Below are positions 16,416 through 24,051 of a DNA stretch of 64,000 nucleotides, in pieces. The position numbers and the translations under genes were made by a program. The stretch's first letter is position 1. Each line of letters starts with the position of its first letter. The notes beneath the pieces were generated by a model. It searched no databases. It had not been told where the DNA came from and worked only from the letters and a program-made list of their open reading frames with translations. The DNA is taken from the NCBI RefSeq assembly GCF_003626655.1, contig NZ_RBAN01000004.1, positions 1 to 64,000 on the forward strand, read 5' to 3'. This DNA is from Micromonospora costi. GTDB taxonomy: Bacteria; Actinomycetota; Actinomycetes; Mycobacteriales; Micromonosporaceae.

Positions 16416-18641
16416 ATGGGACATCTCCGTCGCGGCGGCGCCGTCGCCGCCGTACTCGGGCTACTGCTGGCGGCCACGCCCGCCGCGCCCGCCGCCGCCG
16501 ACCGATCCGTCACCCGATACCACAACCCGATCTCCGCAGGGGTGGGCGACACGTTCGCCGACCCCGTCGTCGTCCGAGGCGACGACGGCTCCTGGTACGC
16601 GTACGGCACCACCGACCCGCTGCGCGAGGGCGAGCGGCAGCCGCACCGGGTGCCCATCGCGCGCTCGACCGACCTGGTCGACTGGGCGTACGTCGGTGAC
16701 GCCTTCGGGCCCGACCAGCGGCCGCCCTACGCGGCGCCGGGCGCGGCGTTCTGGGCCCCCGACGTGCGCCGCGTCGGCGACCGGTACGTCATGTACGTGA
16801 CGGTCACCGACACCACCGTCTCCCCGGAGGGCAGCGACTACGCCATCGGCGCGGCCACGGCCCCCACCCCCGCCGGCCCCTGGACCTTCGCCGACCAGCC
16901 CGTGGTGGCGCCGCGTCCCGGTGGCGGCGGCGGTTTCCTGTGGACCATCGACCCCAGCCAGTTCACCGACACCGACGGGACGAGCTACCTCTACTACGGC
17001 AGCTACTACGGCGGCATCTCGGTCACCGAACTCTCCCCCGACGGGTTGCGGGCGGTGGGCACGCCCACCCTCGTGGCCATCGACAACAAGTTCGAGGGCA
17101 GCTACGTGCTGCGCCACGACGGCTGGTACTACCTCTTCGCCTCGACGGCGAACTGCTGCGCCGGCCCTGCCACCGGCTACTCCGTCCAGGTCGGACGGGC
17201 GCGCAGCCCGCGCGGGCCGTTCCTGGACCGGGACGGGATCCCGCTCACCGCGTCCCGTGCCGGCGGCACCCCCGTGCTCACGCAGAACGGCAACCGGTGG
17301 ATCGGCACCGGCCACAACGGGTTCCTCACCGACCTGTCCGGCCAGGACTGGATCGTCTACCACGCGATCGACCGGTCCGACCCGTACCTGGACGAGCCGT
17401 TCGGAATCAACGAGCGGCCGATGCTGCTCGACCGGCTCGACTGGATCGACGGCTGGCCGACCGTGAACGCGGGCGCCGGCCCCTCGGACGGCCCGCGGCC
17501 CGCGCCGGTCACCACCGGCCCGGTAGACGAGCGCTTCGACACCGCCGGCCTGGCCGGCTGGCGGCGGGGCACCGGCGACTGGCGGGTCGCCGACGGCCGG
17601 CTCACCGGCACCGGGTCCCTCACCAGCCGTACCACCGTGGGGGGCGACGTGCGGGTGGAGGCCGACCTGCGGCTCACCGGGGCGCGCGGCGCCGGGGTCG
17701 CCCTGGCCGACCGCGTCGAGGTACGCGTCGACACGGCCGCCGGGCGGCTGGTTGCCCGCGACGGCGGCCGGACGGCCGGCGCCGCGTTGCCCGCCGGGTT
17801 CACCCCGGCCGACCGGCACAACCTGTCCGTCGAGGTACGCGGCCGGCAGCTCGTCGCCGAGCTGAGCCCGGCCCGGCTCGGTGACCAGCTCGCCGTGGTC
17901 ACGCTGCGGCTGGACCGCCCGGTGGCCGGCCGCGTGGGCCTGCGCGCCGCCGGCGGGCCCGCCGAGTTCGACAACGTGAGCGTGACCCGGCTGTACGTGC
18001 CGGCGCGGACCGCCGTGTCGGAGCCCCGGGTGGGTCGCGCGTTGCCGGCGTACTCCGACGAGTTCGCGGGCGGCCTCGACCCGGCGTGGAGCTGGGTGCG
18101 CCCCGACCCGGCGGCGACGGTGTCCGGCGGCGCGCTGCGCTGGCCGACACAGGCCGCCGACCTCACGGGCACCGGCAACACCGCGGGCGTCCTGCTGCGC
18201 GACGCCCCGGCCGGCGACTACGTGGTCGAGACGAAGGTGACCCTCGACCTCGGCGAGGAGACCGTCCGCAACTACCAGCAGGCCGGCCTCGTCGCCTACG
18301 TCGACGACGACCGGTTCGCCCGGCTGGCCCAGGTGGCGATCTGGAACACCCGGCAGGTGGAGTACGGCTACGAGCTTCCGTTCGCCGGTCAGCCGGTGTA
18401 CGGCGGCACCATCGTCGGCACCCCCGCCACCACCACCTGGCTCCGGCTGGCCCACCGCGTCGACCCGGCCACGGGCGAGCACGAGTTCCGGGCGGGCTCC
18501 AGCCGGGACGGCGAGCGGTGGACCTGGGGTGGTGTGTGGACGTTCCCGGCCGGCACCACGCCGCGGATCGGCCTCGTGGCGCACGGCGGCGCGCAGCCGC
18601 CGGTCACCGCCGAGTTCGACTACCTCCGCTTCTACCGCTGA
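16416..18641 (+). CDS. Secreted family 43 glycoside hydrolase, arabinanase/xylosidase-like
   Basis: 741 aa with a Sec signal peptide (GAVAAVLGLLLAATPAAP, cleavage near AAA-DRS). Residues about 30-360 form the GH43 five-bladed propeller with the expected acidic triad: Asp in TFADPVVV, Asp in TIDPSQF and Glu in KFEGSYVL. Residues about 375-540 are a beta-sandwich of the LamG/3-keto-disaccharide-hydrolase type, and the C-terminal 190 residues (YSDEFAGGLDPAWSWVRPD) resemble the GH43 C2 concanavalin-like domain. It probably cuts arabinan or arabinoxylan side chains outside the cell. AAGGCAGG precedes the ATG. It lies behind the double operator. Confidence 0.9.
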   Translation: MGHLRRGGAVAAVLGLLLAATPAAPAAADRSVTRYHNPISAGVGDTFADPVVVRGDDGSWYAYGTTDPLREGERQPHRVPIARSTDLVDWAYVGDAFGPDQRPPYAAPGAAFWAPDVRRVGDRYVMYVTVTDTTVSPEGSDYAIGAATAPTPAGPWTFADQPVVAPRPGGGGGFLWTIDPSQFTDTDGTSYLYYGSYYGGISVTELSPDGLRAVGTPTLVAIDNKFEGSYVLRHDGWYYLFASTANCCAGPATGYSVQVGRARSPRGPFLDRDGIPLTASRAGGTPVLTQNGNRWIGTGHNGFLTDLSGQDWIVYHAIDRSDPYLDEPFGINERPMLLDRLDWIDGWPTVNAGAGPSDGPRPAPVTTGPVDERFDTAGLAGWRRGTGDWRVADGRLTGTGSLTSRTTVGGDVRVEADLRLTGARGAGVALADRVEVRVDTAAGRLVARDGGRTAGAALPAGFTPADRHNLSVEVRGRQLVAELSPARLGDQLAVVTLRLDRPVAGRVGLRAAGGPAEFDNVSVTRLYVPARTAVSEPRVGRALPAYSDEFAGGLDPAWSWVRPDPAATVSGGALRWPTQAADLTGTGNTAGVLLRDAPAGDYVVETKVTLDLGEETVRNYQQAGLVAYVDDDRFARLAQVAIWNTRQVEYGYELPFAGQPVYGGTIVGTPATTTWLRLAHRVDPATGEHEFRAGSSRDGERWTWGGVWTFPAGTTPRIGLVAHGGAQPPVTAEFDYLRFYR

Positions 18642-19219
18642 GCGGAACGGCCCGGCCCCCGGTCGACGCACCGGGGGCCGGCCGGCCCGTCACCCACCGG
18701 GCCGTCGCGCCCGCCGAGCGGCGTCACCGTCCGGGCGTCGCCGTCGTAACTGCGCGCCCGCACGAACTCCCCGACGGGCCGGTCACCGCCGACCACGGCC
18801 CGGGCGCGGCGGCGGTCGGCGTCGCGGAACCGCAACGCGAGGCTCAGGTGCGGCACCCACCGCCCGGGCAGGTGCCAGGGCCGCGGCCCGGGCGCCCCTT
18901 CGAGCACGTCCCAGACCGCGCCGTGCAGCGCGACCAGCTCCGGCGTCGGCCGAAGCAGCCAGACCAGAGGGGCGCTGCCGTCGAGCACCGCCACCCGGTC
19001 GACGCGGGCAGGCAGCGGCAGCGCCGCGTCGAACAGGTCGGCGAGACGCCGCTCGGCGCCGGGCGGGAAGTCGTCCACCGCCGCGAGCGTGAGGTGCGGG
19101 CGGTTCGTCGGGTGCAGGTTGCGGGCAAGGCTGGGCAGGCCGGCCGCGGCCAAGCCGTCCCACGCGGCCCGCACCGCGGCGTCCAGGCCCGCCGAGCAGA
19201 CCAGTTCGACGGTACGCAC
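18632..19219 (-). CDS. 2H phosphoesterase (2'-5' RNA ligase-like)
   Basis: 195 aa. Two His-x-Thr/Ser-x motifs typical of the superfamily are present: RPHLTLAAVDDF near residue 42 and VPHLSLALRF near residue 121. Members open or form 2'-5' or cyclic phosphate bonds in RNA or nucleotides. The last 30 residues are low complexity and end inside the GH43 stop region, so the genes overlap tail to tail by 10 bases and the terminator hairpin lies inside this reading frame. Start is GTG at 19219. Confidence 0.8.
   Translation of the reverse strand: MRTVELVCSAGLDAAVRAAWDGLAAAGLPSLARNLHPTNRPHLTLAAVDDFPPGAERRLADLFDAALPLPARVDRVAVLDGSAPLVWLLRPTPELVALHGAVWDVLEGAPGPRPWHLPGRWVPHLSLALRFRDADRRRARAVVGGDRPVGEFVRARSYDGDARTVTPLGGRDGPVGDGPAGPRCVDRGPGRSAQR
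18652..18681. terminator. Terminator hairpin after the GH43 gene
   Basis: CCGGCCCCCGGT (18652-18663) pairs perfectly with ACCGGGGGCCGG (18670-18681), loop CGACGC. It starts ten bases after the GH43 stop and lies within the 3' end of the convergent 2H gene. Confidence 0.65.
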
Positions 19220-19261
19220 CCGCCCACGCTAGTACCGTCCCATCGCCGGACGGGCGCGCGG

Positions 19262-19867
19262 TCACAGCCAGCCGTTCTCCCGCGCCGTCCGGATCGCCTC
19301 GGCCCGGTCGGCCGCGCCGAGCTTCTGCACGGCGGCGGCGAGGTAGTTGCGCACGGTCCCCGCGGAGAGGTGCGCCCGCCGGGCGATCACGGCGACGGGG
19401 GCACCCACCTCGGCCAGCCGCAGTGTCTCCAGCTCCCGCGGCGTCAACGGGCAGTCGGGAAGGGTCAGCGCGTCCGCGGCCAGCGCCGGGTCGACGTACC
19501 GGCCGCCGCCGTGGACGCGGCGGATCACGTCGGCGAGCGCGCCGCCGGGCGCGCCCTTGGGCAGGAAGCCGCGGGCGCCCGCGGTCAGCGCCTGGCGCAG
19601 GTGGGCGGGACGGCCGTGCCCGGTGAGCAGGACGACCGCGCACCCGGGCAGCGCCCGGGACAGCTCGGCGGCGACCTGGATACCGGTCAGCCCCGGCATC
19701 TCCAGGTCGACGACCGCCACGTCGGGCCGGTGCGCCCGCGCGGCCGTGACCGCCGACGGCCCGTCGGCCACCTCGGCCACGACCTCGATGTCGGGCTCCA
19801 GGCCGAGAAGGGCGGCCAGCGCGGCCCGGATCAGGTCCTCGTCGTCGGCGAGCAGGGTCCGGATCAT
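19262..19867 (-). CDS. Response regulator, DesR/NarL type
   Basis: 201 aa. Receiver domain with DDE at 8-10, phosphoacceptor Asp at 54 (VAVVDLEMPG) and Lys in GFLPKG; the C-terminus is a LuxR helix-turn-helix (LTPRELETLRLAEVGAPVAV, then LSAGTVRNYLAAAVQKLGA). The sequence LSAGTVRNYLAAAVQKL is characteristic of the DesR branch, which controls membrane-lipid desaturase genes in Bacillus. The start overlaps the stop of the sensor kinase (ATGA). No desaturase gene is adjacent. Confidence 0.92.
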   Translation of the reverse strand: MIRTLLADDEDLIRAALAALLGLEPDIEVVAEVADGPSAVTAARAHRPDVAVVDLEMPGLTGIQVAAELSRALPGCAVVLLTGHGRPAHLRQALTAGARGFLPKGAPGGALADVIRRVHGGGRYVDPALAADALTLPDCPLTPRELETLRLAEVGAPVAVIARRAHLSAGTVRNYLAAAVQKLGAADRAEAIRTARENGWL

Positions 19868-21015
19868 GGGGCGACCGGCACGGTGGCTTCGAGGGTGAAC
19901 ACGTTCTCCTCCCGCCGGACGCGCAGCCGGCCGCCCGTCGTGGCGAGCCGGTCGGCCAGGCCACGCAGGCCGTTGCTCCGCCCGTCCGGCGCGCGGTCGG
20001 CGGCCCCGTCGTTGGTCACCGTCATCCGGGCCGTGTCGCCGTCGCGCACGATCTCGATCCGGCACCAGCCGGCCCGGCTGTGCCGCAGCACGTTCGTGCC
20101 CGCCTCGCGCAGCACCGCGGCCAGGTCACCGGCCGCGGCCGGCGGCAGGTCGGCCGCCGGAGGCACGACGGCGCACCGTATGCCGCAGGACCGCAGCACC
20201 CCGGCCACGGCGTCGAGCTGCTCGGCCAGGTCAACGGTCCGGTAGCCGTGCACGGTCTCCCGCACCTCGGTCAGGGCCGACGTGGCCAGCCGCTGCGCCT
20301 CGGCGGCCTCCCGGGCGGCCCGCTCCGCGTCCACCCCCGCGAGGCGGGCGGCCAGTTCCGCCTTCAGCGCGATCACCGTCAGGTCGTGGCCCAGTACGTC
20401 GTGCACGTCCCGCGCGAACCGGAGCCGCTCCTCGGCCGCGGCCAGCCGGGCCTGCGCCACCTGCCCCTCCCGCGCCTCGACGAGCAGGTCCCAGAACCAG
20501 ATCTGGACCCAGTTCACGACGGCGACACCGGCACCGACGCCGCCGGTCACCAGGAGGAACCGCCACACCGGGCCACCCGTCCAGACGCCCACGGCCGCCG
20601 ACACGGCGAGGGCCGCCGCGGCCACCACGGCCGCGACCGGCGGGCGTACGAGCAGCGGCGCCATGCCGAACAGCGCCGCGCCCAGCCAGGCCCAGGTCGG
20701 CCACGCTCCCGTGGCGACAGGCCCGACGAGCGGGACGCTCAGCACCGCCAGCACGGCCAGGCCGACCTCGGATCGGCGCCGCCACCGCTGCGCCAGCCAG
20801 GGCGTCACCGTCGCGTACAGCACGGCGGCCTGACCGGCGGCGAAGAGGACGGCGCCCGCCGCGCCGAGCACGGCGCGCGTCGGGTCGGGTTCCCGGGCCA
20901 CACCGACCAGCGTCAGCAGGCTGGCCCACGTCCCGGTCGCGAGCGACAGCAGCGTGACCGTACGGGCGCGCCGCAGCCGCCGGTCCACCCGGGGTCCCGC
21001 CGCCTCCTGCGCCAC
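19864..21015 (-). CDS. Sensor histidine kinase, DesK-like
   Basis: 383 aa from GTG at 21015. Six hydrophobic segments lie in residues 15-165 with short loops, as in DesK, which reads membrane thickness. The HisKA_3 box is RFARDVHDVLGHDLTVIALK with phosphorylatable His, and the HATPase domain has REAGTNVLRHSRAG and NGLRGLADRL. The glycine box around NDG is reduced but usable. An ATG at 21054 would add 13 residues. It is divergent from the membrane-protein gene at 21149. Confidence 0.9.
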   Translation of the reverse strand: MAQEAAGPRVDRRLRRARTVTLLSLATGTWASLLTLVGVAREPDPTRAVLGAAGAVLFAAGQAAVLYATVTPWLAQRWRRRSEVGLAVLAVLSVPLVGPVATGAWPTWAWLGAALFGMAPLLVRPPVAAVVAAAALAVSAAVGVWTGGPVWRFLLVTGGVGAGVAVVNWVQIWFWDLLVEAREGQVAQARLAAAEERLRFARDVHDVLGHDLTVIALKAELAARLAGVDAERAAREAAEAQRLATSALTEVRETVHGYRTVDLAEQLDAVAGVLRSCGIRCAVVPPAADLPPAAAGDLAAVLREAGTNVLRHSRAGWCRIEIVRDGDTARMTVTNDGAADRAPDGRSNGLRGLADRLATTGGRLRVRREENVFTLEATVPVAP

Positions 21016-21148
21016 GGACCCGATGGTAGGGCCACCGCCGCACGGTCCGGCCATGCGGAACGTCATGGCTGGACCGTGCACATCGCACGGACGACCGGTG
21101 ACATTCCCCTCTGCCCCACCGGCCGCCCCCAGCGGCAGGGTCGAGGGC

Positions 21149-22000
21149 ATGACGGAAACCCGGACCCACCAGCCGCCATCGACCGCCGTCCCGCACGCGC
21201 CCGGCGGCGTCACCCACCTGCTGCGGCACCTCGGCGAGATGGTCCTCGCCATGATCGCCGGGATGCTGCTGCTCGACCCGGTGTGGTCGCTCGTCGCCGG
21301 CCCGCTGGGACTCACCACCGCTCTCGACCGACCGGACGTGGCCGCCCTGGTCATGGCCACGAACATGACCGCCGGCATGACCGTCTGGATGCGGCACCGG
21401 CGGCACTCCGCGGGGGCCTGCGCCGAGATGGCGGCCGCCATGTACGTCCCGTTCCTGGTGCTGCTGATGCCGTACTGGGCGGGCCGGATCGCCGGGGACG
21501 CCGTGCTGCTCGGCGGTCACCTGCTGATGGTGCCGGCGATGGTGGCCGTCGTGCTACGCCGCCGGCACGACCCGCCCGTACCGGCGCCGCGACGCGGACC
21601 GCTGACCGCCGCGCTGGTCCGGCGCTGGCCGACCGGCCTGGCCCTGCTGATGACCGTCGACGCCTGGGTCTCGCCGAGCGTGCTCGGGCCGTGGACGCTG
21701 CTGGTGCTGCCCGTCGGGTACCTGGTCGTCGGTGCGTACCGCCGCCGGCTGCGCGGGCCGGGCGTGCTGGCCCGGCAGCTCGTCGGGCTGGCCGCGTGGT
21801 CGGCGCTGGCGCTCACCGCCGCGGCGGCCGGCGGGCGGGCCGCCGCCTGGCTGGTGGCGTTCGGCTGGCTCGGCCACGCGGTCTGGGACGCCGTGCACCA
21901 CCGCCGGGACGAGGTCGTGCCCCGCGCGTATGCCGAATGGTGCGGCGTCCTCGACGCGGTCCTCGGCGTCACGATCATCCAGGCCCTCCTGGCCACCTGA
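21149..22000 (+). CDS. Integral membrane protein of unknown function
   Basis: 283 aa with about eight membrane segments. The N-terminal half (LGEMVLAMIAGMLLLDPVW, ALVMATNMTAGMTVWMRHRR, AEMAAAMYVPFLVLLMPYWA) matches proteins sometimes labelled FliP by automatic annotation, although no flagellar gene is present. The C-terminal half (WLVAFGWLGHAVWDAVHHRR, then AYAEWCGVLDAVLGVTIIQA) looks like a second, separately occurring membrane domain with an HHRRD motif, so the protein may be a fusion. It is divergent from the DesK-like kinase and could be its target or accessory. Confidence 0.75.
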   Translation: MTETRTHQPPSTAVPHAPGGVTHLLRHLGEMVLAMIAGMLLLDPVWSLVAGPLGLTTALDRPDVAALVMATNMTAGMTVWMRHRRHSAGACAEMAAAMYVPFLVLLMPYWAGRIAGDAVLLGGHLLMVPAMVAVVLRRRHDPPVPAPRRGPLTAALVRRWPTGLALLMTVDAWVSPSVLGPWTLLVLPVGYLVVGAYRRRLRGPGVLARQLVGLAAWSALALTAAAAGGRAAAWLVAFGWLGHAVWDAVHHRRDEVVPRAYAEWCGVLDAVLGVTIIQALLAT

Positions 22001-22027
22001 CCCCGCCGCCCGCGCCGCCGGTCCCAT

Positions 22028-22093
22028 CTCGGTGATCAAGAGGTTCGCGTCAGAACCGGGCCGATCCGTGACGCGAACCTCTTGATCACCGAG
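22028..22093. repeat. Long intergenic inverted repeat, GATCAAGAGG variant
   Basis: Perfect 25-bp arms (22028-22052 with 22069-22093) and a 16-base loop. The arm core is GATCAAGAGGTTCGCGTCA. It starts 28 bases after the stop of the membrane-protein gene and ends 86 bases before deaD. Same design as the GATCATGCA and GATCTTGCA repeats in this window. Confidence 0.85.
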
Positions 22094-22179
22094 GCGGTCA
22101 GCCCCCGGGCGGCCGGGAGTGGGGGTGGGTTGTGCAGGTCGGCGCGGCGCGCCGGAGGCGGTGATGAAAGGCTTGTCAC

Positions 22180-23988
22180 ATGAGTTCGGCACCCGCACAG
22201 ACCCACCCCACCGACCCTGGCGACGAGGAGCCGACCGGCTTCGCGGAGCTGGGGCTCCGCGACGAGCTGCTGGGCGCGCTCGCCGCCCTCGGTTACGAGG
22301 AGCCCACGCCGATCCAGCGGGAGGCGATCCCACCGCTGCTCGCCGGTCAGGATCTGCTCGGCCAGGCGGCCACCGGCACCGGCAAGACCGCCGCCTTCGC
22401 CCTGCCGCTGCTGCAACGGATGCCCGCGCACCGCACGGCCGGCGATCCCGTCGCGCTCGTGCTGGTGCCGACCCGGGAACTCGCCGTGCAGGTCTCCGAG
22501 GCGTTCCACCGGTACGGCCGGGAGCTGGGCGTACGGGTGCTGCCGATCTACGGCGGGCAACCGATCGGCCGGCAGCTGCGCGCCCTCGACACCGGGGTCG
22601 ACGTGGTGGTGGCCACGCCGGGGCGGGCCCTGGACCACATCGCCCGGGACACGCTGCGGTTGGGCGGGCTGGCCACCGTGGTGCTGGACGAGGCCGACGA
22701 GATGCTCGACATGGGGTTCGCCGAGGACATCGAGGCGATCCTGGAGCACACGCCGCAGGAGCGGCAGACCGTCCTGTTCTCGGCCACCATGCCGTCGCGC
22801 ATCGACGGGATGGCCCGGCAGCACCTGAGCGACCCGGTGCGCATCCAGATCGAGCGGGAGCAGCCGGTCGCCGGGGAGGCCCCACGGGTACGGCAGAGCG
22901 CGTACCTGGTCGCCCGCGCGCACAAGCCGGCCGCCCTGGGCCGCGTGCTGGACGTCGAGTCGCCCACCGCGGCGATCGTGTTCTGCCGCAGCCGGGAGGA
23001 GGTCGACCGCCTCACCGAGACGATGAACGGCCGCGGCTACCGGGCCGAGGCGCTGCACGGTGGGATGAGCCAGGAGCAGCGCGACCGGGTGATGGGGCGG
23101 CTGCGGGCGGGCACGGCCGACCTGCTGGTCGCCACCGACGTGGCCGCGCGGGGCCTGGACGTCGAGCAGCTCACCCACGTCGTCAACTACGACGTGCCGT
23201 CGGCCCCCGAGTCGTACGTGCACCGGATCGGCCGGGTGGGCCGTGCCGGGCGCGAGGGCGTGGCCATCACCCTGGCCGAGCCCCGCGAGCACCGGATGCT
23301 CAAGACGATCGAGCGGGTCACCGGGCAGCGGATTGCCATCGACACCATCCCCACGGTGGCGGACCTGCGGACCCGGCGGCTGGAGCTCACGCAGGCCGCG
23401 CTGCGGGAGAGCCTCCTCGACGACGACCTGGAACCGTTCCGGGTGATCGTGGAGTCGCTGACCGACGAGTTCGACCTCATGGAGGTGGCCCTCGCGGCGG
23501 TGCGGCTCGCGCACGAGGCGACGTCGCCGGGCGCGGACGACGAGGAGGAGATCCCGCAGGTGCCGCTGCGGGGGACGCGGGAGGGCGCCCGGGGCGAGCG
23601 GCGCGCCGGCGGGCGACCCCGGCCGGGCGGCAGCGCACAGGTGTTCGTGGGGCTCGGCCGGCGCGCCGGGGTGCGCCCGCAGGACCTGGTGGGCGCCATC
23701 ACCGGCGAGACCCGCATCGGGGGCCGGGACATCGGCTCGATCGAGATCGCCGACCGGTTCTCGCTGGTGGAGGTCCCGTACGACGTGGTCGACGAGGTGA
23801 TCGCGGGCCTGCGCGCCACGACCATCAAGGGCCGCAAGGCGACCGTGCGCCGGGACCGGGACGGCGACGACCGGGACCGCCGGGAGCGGTCGTACGGTCC
23901 CGACCGGCGGGACCGGCGCGAGCGCGACGGCCGGGGCGACTACCGCGGCGAGCGGCGCGACCGGCGCGACGACCGGGATCGCCCCTGA
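22180..23988 (+). CDS. deaD: DEAD-box ATP-dependent RNA helicase, DeaD/CsdA-like
   Basis: 602 aa. Motifs in order: F/Q motif (GFAELGLRDELL...PTPIQREAIP), motif I ATGTGKT near residue 65, PTRELA, GG, TPGR, DEAD (VVLDEADEMLDMGF), SAT, then the helicase C motifs IVFCRS, VATDVAARGLD and HRIGRVGRAG. A DbpA-type RNA-binding domain follows (about 480-560), and the tail is Arg/Asp/Gly-rich (RDRRERDGRGDYRGERRD), which usually adds nonspecific RNA affinity. Role: unwinding structured mRNA and rRNA, often in the cold. GAAAGG precedes the ATG. Confidence 0.93.
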   Translation: MSSAPAQTHPTDPGDEEPTGFAELGLRDELLGALAALGYEEPTPIQREAIPPLLAGQDLLGQAATGTGKTAAFALPLLQRMPAHRTAGDPVALVLVPTRELAVQVSEAFHRYGRELGVRVLPIYGGQPIGRQLRALDTGVDVVVATPGRALDHIARDTLRLGGLATVVLDEADEMLDMGFAEDIEAILEHTPQERQTVLFSATMPSRIDGMARQHLSDPVRIQIEREQPVAGEAPRVRQSAYLVARAHKPAALGRVLDVESPTAAIVFCRSREEVDRLTETMNGRGYRAEALHGGMSQEQRDRVMGRLRAGTADLLVATDVAARGLDVEQLTHVVNYDVPSAPESYVHRIGRVGRAGREGVAITLAEPREHRMLKTIERVTGQRIAIDTIPTVADLRTRRLELTQAALRESLLDDDLEPFRVIVESLTDEFDLMEVALAAVRLAHEATSPGADDEEEIPQVPLRGTREGARGERRAGGRPRPGGSAQVFVGLGRRAGVRPQDLVGAITGETRIGGRDIGSIEIADRFSLVEVPYDVVDEVIAGLRATTIKGRKATVRRDRDGDDRDRRERSYGPDRRDRRERDGRGDYRGERRDRRDDRDRP

Positions 23989-24005
23989 ACGGGTTCCCGA
24001 CACGC

Positions 24006-24043
24006 GGACGGGCCCCCTGCCGGGATCGGCAGGGGGCCCGTCC
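24006..24043. terminator. Bidirectional terminator between deaD and lon
   Basis: Perfect 17-bp stem (24006-24022 with 24027-24043) and a four-base loop GGAT, between the convergent stops at 23988 and 24052. Confidence 0.8.
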
Positions 24044-24051
24044 GTCGTCCG

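Noticed and set aside
21149..22000. Flagellar protein FliP
   Set aside because: No flagellar genes are in the window and the second half does not fit FliP.
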